The position numbers and the translations under genes were made by a program. A stretch of 64,000 bases of DNA, taken from Dipylidium caninum (taxonomy: Eukaryota; Platyhelminthes; Cestoda; Cyclophyllidea; Dipylidiidae). Position 1 is the stretch's first letter; each line of letters starts with the position of its first letter. Of this stretch, positions 11,790 through 25,400 are shown piece by piece. The notes beneath the pieces are model-generated. The model did not search any database. It was not told the origin of the DNA and saw only the letters and a list, made by a program, of their open reading frames with translations. The stretch is from NCBI GenBank assembly GCA_017562135.1, contig QEYB01001446.1, forward strand, positions 62,001 to 126,000. Direction: 5' to 3'.

Positions 11790-14095
11790 TTCATTTATTT
11801 ATTTACTTATTTAGCCTTTCTTCCATCTCTCCTCTGCCCTCCGCCACACTTTACGGGAGGTGGATGCAGGCAACAGGCGATGAACCGAGATAAGCGTTTG
11901 CGGAGAAGGCGAGAAAAACGTCCCATCGGAAAAAAAACTTTTTCCACTCGGAGCGTGGAAGCGCCTCCGTTGGGGTGCAAAAGAGGGCGAGTTTGCTCCG
12001 CTGCCGGGAAACATTTAGGCGTGGGAAAGTGTCCGAGCCGAAGCAGGCTCGTTGGCCGCGCCGCCTCGAAAGTACGTGAATGAGCCCCACACACGCAAAA
12101 TTTAACTCCACTCGCAGTTAGGAGCAGAAATGGTAGATCCGTTCGCCGTCCGCAACCGGCGAAGGATGTGCAGACGGCCGTCCATCTGTTCGCAAAACAG
12201 GGCAAAGTCTAAACGGGCGATGTGCGCAGAGAAAACCATGAGGGGAGTGGAGAATGTTTCATCTCTCGCCACTCCCTCGACGCATTTTGCGCAGACCATC
12301 GGGCAGTCCATTGTGGCGCTGCAGTCCTGCGGACACAGCCTGGCCTTCCTTCGCGCATTCCTTCGTCATTACCGGCCATGGAGGCGGTCAGGAAGTCAGG
12401 GCGCCTTCGCAAGTCGATGGAATTCCTTCTCGGAGATATTTTCGACCCCCTCGTCGGTCCATCTTGGCCATTTCATGCTCATACGGCCGCATGACAAGTG
12501 CTTTCGCCATCCAAAGTGCCACAGCTTTGGCAAGTGAGATTAAATTGAGTTTGCACGTTCTATAAAGTTTCGTTTCAGAGAAGGGTCGAGGCTCAGAAAT
12601 GCAACCCTCCACGCTCAGCAACAACTGGCAGTTAGATGCGTTTGCTTCTGAGTTTTCAATGGACAAGCGGTGAATTGCCCGACGGACGGACAGGTGGAGA
12701 GGTTAGTTTGGCATAAGCCAAAAAGCTGCTATTTCTAGCGTTAATGCGTGCTTTATAAAACTGTTGGCCATCGCGTCTCATCTCCACTCGTCTTCGCCGA
12801 GTACCGCACAACGCAACCCCACCAGAAAGCCCTTCTCTTCCTCGGCATCATGAAATGCAAACTAAAGTCAAACTTAATCGGCCGACACAGCGGTGCTGAA
12901 CCCGTGGAAATGTCGGGCTCGTGCGACGCTGGACCGACGCCTCTCCTCCGCGCTGTGAGGAGTTCCTCACTCTTTGAAGTGGCCTGCGACGCGCACTTCA
13001 CGCCTCCGCCGTTAAACAGTCTCCAGGTAATCTATGGGACCGCAAAACCCGGAGACTTCCGTTCCCTGGAATGGCTGAGAGGCGACTCTTATTTGGCATT
13101 TGAGCGGAGAAAATGTGAGTGAGGAAGACTGCACCATCATGTGCTGGAGGAATTCTAAACTTTCCCCCGCATCTAAGTGGAGGTCCCGACAACCACGAAG
13201 CTGCCATTTTTCGTTCAAATCGTTACGGAAATTGTGGATTTTACCAAATGCTTCAACGCTGAAGGCTTGAAAGGAGGATGAGACTGCGCCTTTTGGCACT
13301 TCTATTGTTCGACTGGTTAAGTGGACGATCACCTTGCCAACGATGTGGCCAGACAAGGGTGCGACGACATCCTTGTTTATTCAAGTTGCGGACAACTTGT
13401 CATTAGTTTGTAAGAACACAAACCCGAAGGAGGTGGGAAGCGGCCAGGTTTCTGGGCATCCTCCTGTTAATCGCCTCCATGCGAAAGCACTTGGAGACCG
13501 GCGGTGGAGAGGCAAAGTCCCACCACAATGTGATAATTCAGCAGACTCTCGTAAATCTGTCACCTTCGAGCATCCCGCAACGGTGTTACTCATGCTACGT
13601 GTCAAGCCTTCGTGCGTGAACGAGGGGGATTTCGAGGAGAAGGGAGGGGATTCGCTCGCCCCCCTGCCAACTCCCTGTCATGCTGACGGTTTCTTCAGAG
13701 CCTCCAACCCACACCGACCTCGTTGGCGTTGAGTCGGCAAGTGACTTTCGCTATTTTACAACATGGCGTTGCGTTGCGGACCAAGTTTCCCGGTCCCAGA
13801 TGCACTTACTGCGTAGTTATTCCCCGATTTGTCTACAGAATGTCGTTAGACCGCAGTGAGTGAAGGGCGCTTCGAAGTGGTGGGCAGCCTGCGTGGCTCC
13901 GCCCACGAGAGGCCTTCGGCAATCTCGAAAGCGGTTGCCCACGTCTGCCGGAAAGATCCGTCCCTCCGTGGATGAGGCAAAAGAAAATTTCTTTGTTCGG
14001 TCAATAAGCTTTATAAAATCATAGAATTGTCATTATTCCTAGTGACTTCTTGCCAACGCGACTGTAATTTGAACATTCCATTTTAGCGAATACTT
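11790..14095. other. Spacer between inverted mariner arms, no gene recognised
   Basis: About 2.3 kb of unique-looking DNA. Open frames up to 135 codons (for example 12130-12537) show no motifs. I see no terminal repeats that would mark it as one transposed unit. Confidence 0.45.
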
Positions 14096-14510
14096 GACAA
14101 CGCCATCATTTGTGCAATCTGCTCTTCAACAACTTTGCAAAGAAAAGAGGAAGTGATAATGGGCGGGAGTTGAGTCCGGCGAATATGGTGGATGCGAGAG
14201 AATTGTGCAATCGCGTTGCGCCACTTTTCCACGAGTCCCCGAAAGCAGCATGTGGCCTGGCATCCTCATCACGCAGTCGGATGTCCTTCCTTCCTTCTCG
14301 CCTCACTTCCTCTGCAACATTGTCGGCCTCCTCTCCGCCTCTGCTGTTCTCGCCTCATCCAGACGCTAACGACACCCCTCCGAATCGCGATTTGGCTCGC
14401 TCCGTTTTGACCGCTCAGGCGGCATTGTTCGCCGACTGTTCCGCCAGACACACCGCAACATTCTCTCACTCCGGGGCGACTTTGCTTCCGAGGTGGAGGA
14501 GGCACCTTCT

Positions 14511-14560
14511 CCGGGTCCCGGGTCCCAAGTCCCGGGTCCCGCGTTCCGGGTCCCGAGTCC
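14511..14560 (-). repeat. GGGACCC-type minisatellite in mariner copy B
   Basis: The array consists of tandem CCCGGGT/TCCCGGG units, six or so with small variations. It is the homologue of the array in copy A. Confidence 0.75.
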
Positions 14561-14766
14561 GCAACATGCCCTTTTCCTTACCAACTTTTCGTAGCTGATT
14601 CACCTCCTATGCCCATTTATCAGCCTCATCTGGTTCGAGAGGACCTCGACTGGGTGCGAAGCAAGCAGAGAGGCGCAAAAGACGACTCGGTCATCTCACT
14701 TGCTCACAATGGATGTTCAAGCGCCACCGGACAGCCATGTGGAGTATTTGCGCACCAGTCTTCTCT

Positions 14767-14803
14767 GCTGAGCTGAGCTGAGCTGAGCCGATCTGAGCTG
14801 AGT
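14767..14803. repeat. (GAGCT)n pentamer repeat
   Basis: Imperfect tandem GAGCT units lie in mariner copy B. Copy A has none at the corresponding site. Confidence 0.75.
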
Positions 14804-15214
14804 CGAACTGGGTTGAGGTGAGCCGTTCTGCGCTCTGCGACGTCGTGCAAGAAGAATCCGCCCCCAACGTGTTCTCAACGACATCATCGCCGGCGAGCAA
14901 AGACGGTCGCCCACAAGGGCCCGAAACCGCCTCTTTTAGATTGTTCCAACTATCGTCCACATGCTCTACGAGAAACTGTGTCTTCACCGAGGACTCCCCA
15001 TGAATTTCTACATGCCCACACAGCATCTCTTCCCTGTTGGAATTCCTCATTGCATGGAATGCAGTGGCGTAAGTGGAGTTCAGCAGTGGCCATGGCTAAA
15101 CTATCGTTTTCGCACTTAAGCCTTGCATGAACCCACTTTGCTCCGAGTTTATCTACTTCATCCGTGTGCAATCACGGAGCGATAAAAGTAGGAAACCGCG
15201 CATGCGTCAAAGAA

Positions 15215-18200
15215 ATCTGAGCATTTTATGCCGTGCGAAAGAGTCGGTGAGATAAACGACTTCGTGGCGAAGGTTGCAGCCCGGAAGTTGGTTGGACACC
15301 AACGGTCGACCATAGTGATTTCGGCCGGTGGACTTTAGAATTAAGTGTTAGATTTTTGGACACAGGTCAGTTGCTCAAAGAATTTGCTCAAGACGTCCTC
15401 TGATCGCGTATACATCCTGGCGCGAGCTCGAAGGCGGTGTCTTCTACTCCACGACGCCTTGTGCCTCGGCGTCCAAGGCTGCAGTCGGCGGGAATTGTCG
15501 CATTCAGCACATCTTCGCTCTCAACGGAAGTGATTCAGTCGGGACAAGGTGTGCCACCCTCCCCGTTCACCACCAGTCAAAGCAGGCAGGGCCCTGAGAG
15601 GTCGAGGCAGGGCCACCCAGAGCCTGTAAGTAAATCACTGCCCTCCACCCAGCCTCGGTCATACCGAAATCGTCGACTCATTCGCCAGCGCGACACAGTG
15701 CCAGCAAACTTCGTGAATGAAACAGGGGGAGCGTTTCGAAAGAGCACCAAGTGACCACTCCGAAGGGTGTCAGACTTAAATCATCGTCATTCTCACGTAG
15801 ATGGCGGATTACATTTGGGGATTACGTCGCCTCGAGAAAACTCCCCCGTTGTCTCACTCGCCTCAAGTCCATTTCACCACGGAGTAACAGTATTCCGATT
15901 CAACGGGAAGAAGATCAACCAGGACAGCTCTTGAAGCACACGTTGCAATTCCCACTGAGGTGAAGGCACCCTCGACTGGGTGCACGAAAGACTTCAGGAT
16001 ATTCTCTCCCACTGCAAACCGGGGTCCCCTGTTAAACATGCATATGGTTACTTTCAGTAGAGCGGTTAAAACCAACAACCTATTCGAGAAGGAGAAGGGG
16101 TTCTTCACCCAAAGGCCGCCTTAACTGCGTCGATCGGCCATTTAAGACGAAATCGGCACAAATTTCCTTTTTCCAAATCATGCGAGCTTTGCGAGGCGAG
16201 GCGAAGCGAAACGAGGCAGTCCACATGCAGGAAGGAATTCTAATTCAATGACACCTCCCTTCGACTCGTTAAAATAAACTTTCACTCCGGGAAATGGTGT
16301 GCCGCGGAGCGGGGCATATTCTGACATCCCCGTGGCATTTGATCACACTGGCGGCAAATGGAGGCCTTCACTCAACGGTTTTCACTGTTTCGACAGGCAT
16401 TTTGATCAACACTCATTCATGACATCTTTCGACTGACACGTCGAGTCTGTCATTTTTGTTTTACTGCGATCCCAACGCCTTCGCTTCCCATCCCGCTCTG
16501 TGCTGCGCACCGCCAGCGTCGTCTGTCATTCTCCTCTGTTGGCAACTGAAGACGCTCTCGCAAGAGTTTTTGTCGCCCAGCAGGTCAAATTGTGAATAGG
16601 TCGACTTGGAGGCACCGACTTTTCTTTCCTTCCTAAACTGACTGATGAACGAAAGGAGATGCCTGGGCCGTGGCGGCTAAACAGCCGGGAGCTCCCCTCG
16701 CCCGAGTGTATTTGAGGCAGTGGAGGGGGATTTTATTGTCACATCGTTTATTTCCGGTGACGTGGTGGCTGCGAGGCGCGATGGCAGTTGGGATGTTTTA
16801 GTACGCCAAATTACTAGGCGAAGCGCCTTGAAGGCGCCCAAGGTCGCCCATTATGGGGGATAAATGGCCCCAGTGCCTGATTAAATCGGAACGACGGCAC
16901 TCCGCGCTCCACCACACAATGGACTGAGCAACAGCGACGCCTCGAGGCACTTCTCCGCAGTCTCGGGGTGCTTGTCCGTGGCACAAGTTGCCTGTCGGTG
17001 GCAGCAAGCATCGCCCTGACTCTCCCAAATGAGCAGGTCATGTGATCTGCTCCCAATGGCATCAGTTCGGAAAGGTGTATTTGTTTAGTTCCACCTCTGA
17101 GTCTTTCGACTCTCCCACCGGCAGACAGACGGTGACGCCAAGGGAGGCTGACACTTTCGACACTTCGGTGGCCAGTAAAACGAGGTCAAAAAGACTCCTG
17201 TCAAGCGCTGGCTCCTCGGAATTCTCCTGCTGGCGTTTGAAGGCTGACCGGTTGGACCAACTCCCACTTCACGAGCTTGAAAAAGCTCTGCCACCCGTGG
17301 GCACTTATTAGTGACTTGCTCGGCAGTAGCATCCAAACTGGGATACACCGACGAGCTCACAATGTCCGCTGGCTTTGCCCCACACCCAGAGAATGGCTTA
17401 AGGTGGGCTCATTTTATCAATAGGTTGAGCATTTTGGCGAAATCATCCGGAAATTGTGGGCAGAGAAACAGAAATGGGCCCTGGAGCCTCAATTCTACTT
17501 TATTTCCACCCTTTGATGCCACAAGCAGTTTCTGATTAACCTTATAAGTAGGCGAATTACAGCATTTTCTCAAGGTTTCTCACCAGGGATTTGTCTCGCT
17601 TTATGTGCTTTCAGATCACTCTCACCCCTTCTTAAAAATTCCGGCAACTTTTTGAATAAATGTAACTTTTGAAGATGCGAGGGTGCCTTTGCCAATCGCC
17701 TCACCCGAAACTCCCATCACCCTGCCCGACAAGCTTCTGCGTGACCAGGAATTTTGGCCTAAAAACGCAGACGATGCCTCTTAACTGAATGCATTTCCCC
17801 TAGTAGATGCGTTTCTATACGCAGATGACAGCGTTCTACATTCGCATAACCTGCGCACGAGGGTGATTTATGATGCTTCCGTGTATCTCCAGTCACTTGT
17901 GGCAGGGGAAGAGATAAGGCAGGCAAATGGCTGCCTGTTAAATCAGGCGAAACGCTGCAGGCGAAGGAGAGCTCGCATGTCTCGGGATGGCAAAACTCGG
18001 CTCCTTTCGTTCTTCTCACGCCCCCCCCCCCGCGGCCCCCCATGCGGGTGAATTCGCCTCTGAATGTCACGATTTGGAGTAAAACCGCCATTCTGATGCC
18101 AACCGACGGGGTGTGACAAATTTCGCTCCACTCTCCACTGTCCAACGACTTAATACGCCAAATTTGCAGCTCCAATGGTGGCGATTTTGTCCAAGAGCCT

Positions 18201-21200
18201 CGACGAGGCCAGCTGCAAGCCGCGAGTTAAGTGGCGCACAATACGTAAAATGAGGCGATCTGCCTTCTGGGCAGTCTGCATGTGGCACACAGAGAAGACG
18301 GTGGAGATGAGAGGCGATGTCGCCTTCCCTGTGCGGCATACAAGGGCCAGAAGGAGCAGGTTGCTGATGCCGCTGTTGCTGTTGCTGTCAGTCCTGCCAA
18401 CAGTGTCAACTGTGATTTTGGTAAACAGAGGGGGCGCCTGTCGAGCGTTGCCCGTCCAAAGACGAAAAAAGTCACTCACAAGGTTATAATGCTACCCCGA
18501 GGCGTGCATCAAAGACGCGAATAAAGTGGGGTGGTGGAGAGACTCTCCACGAAAGCCTGGTTGCTCCGCTTAATTTGATCGGTTTCGCCTCCCCTTCGGA
18601 GGCCCTGTGAAGCGAGGCCACTCGGACTGGACACTGCCGTCTACCCATACTGCCAGGCCCGCCAACTGAGGGGTTTATGAGGAGTTGACAACAGTTTGCC
18701 ATCTGCAACGTATCAGTTCAGTTTGACCAACCGTCCGCCTCAATTGCGAACGGACGACCTGGCAAAATATGCTTCTGCGCACTTGGAGAGACTTACTGCT
18801 CTGCCACCATTCTCTTTTACGGGAGGCCTCCCAAACCTTGGGATAAATAGTTATTAGCTTAACCGCGGGGAAAAAACGGCGAGGTTTGTGGAAAGTGCGC
18901 ATCTAGGATAAAAGCGGTCACGACTTATTTAGCCTGTCCTTGTGGGAATTCACATTCTGGAGAAATTGGCCCACGGAAGGAGCTGACGCCCCCTGTATCA
19001 GTGTCGCCCCCAGGAAGGGCACCCTCTGGTGTTCCACTGCCTCCAGACGAGGTGTGTGAAGACATGCGAATGAATTATTTCCTCACCATTGTCAGTGGAC
19101 GCAGTTGAGAGGCGCGGCGGTGGAGGAGGAGGCGGTGATTTCACCGCTCATTTTCTCCGCACAATCATCCAAAGTGCAACTGTAACTCGGAAGGGGTGAA
19201 CACCTTCGAGATAACCGTCCCGCGGGCAGAATAAGGGCCTCTTCTGTGGCGAGGTACTTCCTTCGGCGATTAATGACTGCAGCTATTTGAGCGGAAGGCA
19301 TAAAAAAACCCACCCTCTTTCGACTAATGCCGCTACGTCTAACGACATTAACCGTGCTTTAAGGTGGCCAACACTTGCGCTTATTGCCGATTAGGGCAAT
19401 TTCCTTTTCATAGCCTAGAAATCCTTAGTCCTCACACCTTGTTGAGGGGAAAATCTTCTCGTGCCGGTCTCACATGATATCCACCTGAGTTTATTTCCCA
19501 ACTTGCCATACTCTAATGCTGGAACAGGATGCAGTAAACCGTCTAAAACGTCTGCGCCATAGCATTTGGGAGGAGGAACTAAAATTGATGGCCTAAGGTT
19601 TTTTGCGCCCTGCCTCAGACATCAGAGGAAAACGGGAGAGAATCGCAAAAGATTGCGCTGTGGGGACACCGAATATCCACCGTCTTAGACATCAACTTTG
19701 TTGCAGTTCCGATCACTGTGCTTGGGGAGGTATGCAACTATAGATTCCAACGAGGTTTAAATGAAATTACGCGGTAAATACACTTGTGAATAATATTTCA
19801 AAATTAATTCCCAGTTCCGTGTTCAGTTTTTCCCCACTTAACGGGATTAGGTGCGATTAAGTTGAGGGTGGCGCGTAAACCGAGTTTGATTGCCATTGTA
19901 ATTCTGTTATTAAAACGAATTCACACCTGATTGCCTTGAGTAAGTGACAGATTTAAGTTAGTTGAGACCACCGTGTGGTTCGAAATACCCGCATCGCGCG
20001 CGTCGCCTACTCACGAAGTTTAAAGTAGTATGAGCCGTCGGGTGTTTGCGGTGTTGGCAAATCTGTTTTAATGGCATGAAAGAGAGCTTAGATTGTCGAG
20101 GTTCATTGAGTGGAAATGACTTACGAAACTCATTTTTGTTACTTTTAGTTGCCTACAAGGGTTTATGTGTCCATACTTGTGGCCAATTACCCATTGAGGT
20201 AGGCAATTTTCGTCCAGGCGACACACTGGCCTACAAGAGTGTAATTAACCGCCGAGGAGAGCACTAAATCCTAACTACCTTTCATTTTATTAATAAACCG
20301 TTAACAATAAATAGGTTAACTTTTACCGTAGAATTAATTAAAGTCCTTGCCGCGTGAATTACCTGTCTTTTTACTTTTTGTTGCTGTGTGATTTGATTCA
20401 TGCAGTTTCGTCAGAACCTCTGTCTTGCAGTTGTACCAGCTAACGGTCTCTGCTTTTGGTGCACAATTTCCCACTCATTATGCGAATCGCTATGGTTTTT
20501 TGGTTTTTCGGCCGGCTGTTGTGACCCGAATGCCTTTTCTGAACACCTCGCCGGGAGTTATCAGCGGAAACGCGAAATCTTGGTTATTTAAAACTGGGGT
20601 TTTCATGCACATGCTCCCTCATACCTTGTTCTCTCGCTGGTTGGTACAGGCCATAGCTATGTATGGGCAATTTTTCACGTATTTCGCCTTTCGTGAACTC
20701 AGAAAAATGGAAAAATTCCATAATTAATTACCCTTGTGCATGCTGCTAAGCCAATGTTGTAAGTCGTTGAATGCAGAAGTCATGTCTGGTCTTTTTTATT
20801 TTGCTGTGGCCACCTGAAATACATGCAGGTTATAAGTTGTGCAGCGAATAAACTGCACCCTGATGTCTTAGATAATCCCAAGAACATGGACAGGATTCCA
20901 TCTATAACGCATCTGCGTTTTAGGGTAAAACCAGGCGCATAACATCGGTGAGGTAGATGCTTTGGCCAGACTTTACGGGGCGTTACCATAATTTAATGGC
21001 CTTGCCGGTGTTCTATGAAGGTTAACACCATTAACGGTCACATTTCCAATGGATACTTAGTTATTTGCCAGCGGAATATAGCTTAAACCATCGCTGAAAA
21101 TTTTGAACTAATTCTGGGTACTTAGTGATTATTAGTAGCGAGTAATTATCAAAAGCAATTTCTCTACGGCATGCGCGCCAATTACTCTTAACGATGTGGA

Positions 21201-22400
21201 CAGCAAAGCACTAATCCTCCCCAACTGACTTCTTTTACAAAGAAATCCTCCTACATTAGAGTATATTTTGGCTGGCGCTTGAATTTCTTTACGAGCAACG
21301 TGGAAATTACGCATGGTAAACGTGATGAGAGGAATTTGGTTATTTACCAACCAGCTTATTTCGGCGTCATTTTCAAGGCAGACTACGGGCAGACTTTTGC
21401 TCAGCTCAACTTATTTGCCGAGTAAGGTGGGCCACCAATGCCCTATTTTTCATCCATATTGGTTGAGTGGAGGTGGTTACTTACTCGGGACATCACTAAG
21501 CTTGATGCCTTCGGTCAAAGACTTCGGAAAGGACTGCTCTAGACATTGCTTCGTCCCCCTCAACAGACAGCTCGCTCCCTCCTCTCAAAATGTTGTTTCA
21601 CGAGGCTCCTCTAGTCGTTTCCATGCAATTGGGAAAGGAGTTTTACTCAGAAGGAGAATCGGTGGCTTCCGACATGAGCCCTTTTGTCCGTTGTGTGAAT
21701 TGGCTCACAATGTATTAACTCATTAGGACTAACATCCTCGAGTTGTGTGGATCATTTCACACAATCGCGATGCAAAGTTGTCCTCTCTGGGCGAGGAACT
21801 TGAGTGATCTCACCTGCTGCTGGCGACAAACTTGTTTTCCTCCAATCACTCGAAATCGCAGCTTCCCGCATATTTACTTTTCAGCTCAGTGGGACTCGCA
21901 AAACGGTGCATATCACGAAAAGCCAGAACTTTTCGCTTGTGAGGTGTTGGGACTCCGTTTTCTCGAGTTTCCGTCTGCCCTGCTTTGCTTGACTCCCCGT
22001 TGCCTTCTTGGTGGAAGACGAGGGAGGGTTATTTTCGCAGTTCAGGAACCAAGTCCCGTGATCTGCGGGTCCACCGCGGGACGATCGTTCATTTTCGTAG
22101 GACTTGAAAAACCACAATTTGGTCTTTTGACAATGTTAATTTTTAATGCGTTCTGTAATGCAAAAGACCGTGGAGCCGGTTTGGATTACGTCTGGTCTGA
22201 CCTGAAATGTCTCTGCAAGTCGGCCATGGGTCGAGAGAGGACGATTTTCGAGTTTGAGCTGATTAGCGCCGAGAAGTAACATGGAATTGGTCCGACTACC
22301 TCATTACAAAGTGCAAATTGTGGCTGACTGGACTGCTACATCGTACGACTTAGAGGTGACCCTCCTGGAAAAAACCCTGCAGTGGATTCGGGTTCGCGCC
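15215..22400. other. Intergenic, no gene recognised
   Basis: About 7 kb without recognisable coding or RNA genes. A strong donor-like GTAAGTAAA at 15629 follows a Ser/Pro/Gln-rich open frame, but no acceptor or homologue supports an exon. Poly-C runs occur at about 18020-18037. The 19.3-21.3 kb part is AT-rich; the parts around it are more balanced. Confidence 0.45.
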
Positions 22401-25400
22401 GCCTTCTCACACACGTCAACTAGGTCCTCCTGGTGCCCTCAGGTGAAACTTGTTGGGGGGCCTGCGCCCCCTTGCAGCCCCCAAAGGGCGCCCGAGGGGT
22501 CCTCCTTTTTCCCGGCATTGAGCCAATCCTTTAAGGAGGCGCACAAGCTTCGCTCCCTCGCAGAGTTTTCGCGATGCCAGCCGGACGTCGAGGCGGGTGC
22601 ACGTGCGACAACGGGGTCGGGTCAAACGCCAAGTCCGCTCTCCGTCCACGCGACGCTTTTTGTCCGGCGGGCACAGAGAGTGGCAGGCCCCGCCACCCGC
22701 CTCAGATCCCAACTTTCCTTAAATAACAAGATTTATCAAAAGTGGACTGGCAATGACCAAAGCGTGGCAGTTCGCACGCGGTTGTTCGACGGGGATGAGT
22801 TGAGCGGGGAAAGTGGGAGGCGGCGCTGCACCCACTTTGGAATTGTCAAGCTGTTGTCCACTGCGCGCCGAAACAAGACTGAGAGTTCGAAAGTGAGCGC
22901 GTGTTGGCTAAGTTGGAGGGTCGTCCCAGCCAAACACCAAGTTCGGCATCTGGAACCATCCAGATGGATGGAGGTGTTCCACTCTCTCCGACCTTCAGCA
23001 CTCGTTGGCCCCGTTGACGTCCGGCTGACCGAAGGAGGACTGAGACGCCCGTTGGTTAACTTTTAGTTTTTTGCACAAGGCTTGGTCCGAAGCAAGGAAT
23101 TAATTAATTTGCGCTTGGCGACATTTAGGAGGGGATGCGAAATCCCAGACCGCCGGGTTCTTGTCGTCCTCCGCGCCACGAGGGAATAAAAGCAATAAGA
23201 TGTGTTTAGCCTCCAGACACTTGCAGACCGGTTGGACAGCTCAAGTCGCCTCCTTCCGCCGCCAAACAGGGGCGTTTGGGGGGCGCCTGATGCCCTCTTA
23301 TTATTGCTCCACCTCCGTCTGGCGAAAGTGGAGCTGATGACCTTCGAGATGGAATTAAGCAAATTAATTATTGTCGGGGCTGTTGGTCCGGACGAAAAAA
23401 GCCTTCTCCTACCGGAAATCTGGAAAAAAAGCCAAGGCAGCATATGAGGAGAGGCGAGAGTCGGCTGCGGTGCAACGCCGATGCATTGGGAAAAGTTAAT
23501 TAAACCGAACTGCTGCTTTGGGGTTAACGAAAAACCGAGCGTCCTCACGATCGCCGCGGCGGTTTTTATTTCGAGTTGCCTCTCGGCGAAGGCGTTTGCT
23601 CCCTCGAGGCCCTGAGCGCAGCCGACACGATCGTCCTTGGGTGGCGCAGCGCCCGCTCGGGTCCACTCCCGCGACTTGGGCGCCCCCGATCCGTCCGCGG
23701 CGCACGAATTGGGGCGACGCCGCCTGGTCGAAAGCGCATCAGCCACGCACACCAGGGGCACGCTGTTTCCCCCTGACTCCATTTCAACGGGTCGAGCTTT
23801 GCCCCTGCGTTTGGGAAATGCCATCGGGCGGCTTTTGACGGAGAGTCTTCGACGCGGGGCATCAGCAGCGGCGGCGTCTACCTCCTCGGGCGAATTAGTA
23901 GGTGGAGAACAGACGACCGCCGTCACTCTCGAAACTTATGGGGAACGCATTTTAATGGCCGTAATCTCCTCCCTTCCAAGTCGTGAAACGCCATCGGGGG
24001 CTGCAGCCATGCCCGAGAAATGAGAGAGGTGCATTTTTGCTTATTCAAAAGGAGAGCAGGGCGGGTGTCGACTCCATTTCTAAGAAATGGAAGATCGCAG
24101 GCTTGAGAGGAGCGCGATGGCATCTTAGCGATGGCGCTGGCCGCGGGAATCCACGACTTTGAGGTCACCTCGACTTCATCGGGCGAAGGTTCGACGACCC
24201 ACACTTGGGAACTGGGAATAACTACTCGTCGTTGTGGAGAGTTCCATGGAAGGGGAGGCAGCAAAGAAAGAAAATAAGTGGCATTAGAGCCACGATTCGG
24301 GTGGCCCTGTGGATCTTCAAACGCAGAGGCACGTCATCTCCACTTCTTCTTCATTTCGGTTCTGATTTCCGATGCTTCTCTGTGAGGTCTGTTCCGGGGA
24401 TTCGGGCACCACCACGTGGAAACGCCTGAGAGTTTGGGGAGCGTCGACGGGGGGAGAGCATTCCCGCCGGTCCGCTTGTCGTTGCCTCTTCCTTGACAAG
24501 CACGAGGATGCCCAAACGTAGGTGGTGTGGGACACGAAAAGGGTCGAGGAGGACGGACGCACAAGCCCGTGCGCGTCAAGTTGGAGGTCGGTGAATCTAA
24601 GGCCGGCCGGACGTGAAGTGGGATTCCCCGTTGACGTATGCCGACTTGGGCAATTGTTTGGGAGTGGTTGAAAAACAGTTGGAAATGCGGGCAAAACGAG
24701 CCCCCCTTCGAGGTCCATTCTGCGCTGCGGCTGGCAAGAACCCGCCTCCACCACCGCACAGACCCCACCGTCGACGTGGCGTGGGGGAGGGGGGGGGGGG
24801 AATTTGTGTGACCGCGAGCCATTAAACACGACAAAGGCAAATGAGGCTGTTCTCCGCCCCCCCGCCGCCTCGTCCTCTTCACCTCCCGCTCCCTCCCCTC
24901 CCTCCACTCCACTCCACTCCACTCCTCCACTCGCCCTCTGCCTTCACCGTTGGAGGAGGACTGGATCAAGGCAGAAATTAAATTTTGCACGCAACATCTA
25001 CATTGTTTCAGTTCGCCGTCACACCAATTAGCATGCAGTCGGAGCGAGCGAACGCATTTGCGGGGTGGAATATTTTTGCAAGAAGAGGAGGACGAGAATC
25101 CACCGTGTCGCGGTAATTAGCCCACATTGGGCCACAAGCCCCACATCCACGAGAAAACGCTCGCGGGTGCAAAAGTGGGGGAGTCTGGGGCGGCCACACG
25201 CTCCCGGTCGGGCTGACCTTCCACCTCCCGGTCACCGCGGCGGTCTCGACGCCCACGCCGAGTCCACAGTCCACGTGGCGACGCAGCGCGTCTGCTGGGG
25301 CCACGTGTGAACCCGCGGTGAAGGGATAAGCCGCGCCTTGAAAGTAACGCCTCAAGGCAAATTGAGATGGCTCCGTCGAGCCTCACCGCGTCGCAGCGTG

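Larger units (their letters stand above)
14096..15210 (-). mobile_element. mariner-like element fossil, right arm of inverted pair (copy B)
   Basis: The reverse complement matches copy A nearly throughout, starting at GACGCATGCGCGG and ending at GATGGCGTTGTCA. Its N-terminal block is the better preserved: it reads ELHLRHCIPCNEEFQQGRDA and then GVLGEDTVSRRACGR, the mariner helix-turn-helix region. Next comes a GRPS..DSSCTTSQSAERL segment like the mariner linker. The second-Asp block reads DEDARPHAAFGDSW. It contains a GGGACCC-type array and a private GAGCT expansion. Stops and frameshifts make it inactive. Confidence 0.75.

Noticed and set aside
15437..15754. Ser/Pro/Gln-rich frame with a GTAAGTAAA donor-like site
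   Set aside because: One good donor without an acceptor, partner exon or homology is not enough to call an exon.
22281..23926. Two long open frames (261 codons plus strand, 287 codons minus strand)
   Set aside because: GC-rich DNA with few stop codons. The composition is Arg/Ser/Pro-rich, no domain or splice structure is seen, and other frames are equally open nearby.
24317..24990. Overlapping minus-strand frames of about 200 codons
   Set aside because: Two frames are open at once over low-complexity C/T-rich DNA. No motifs.
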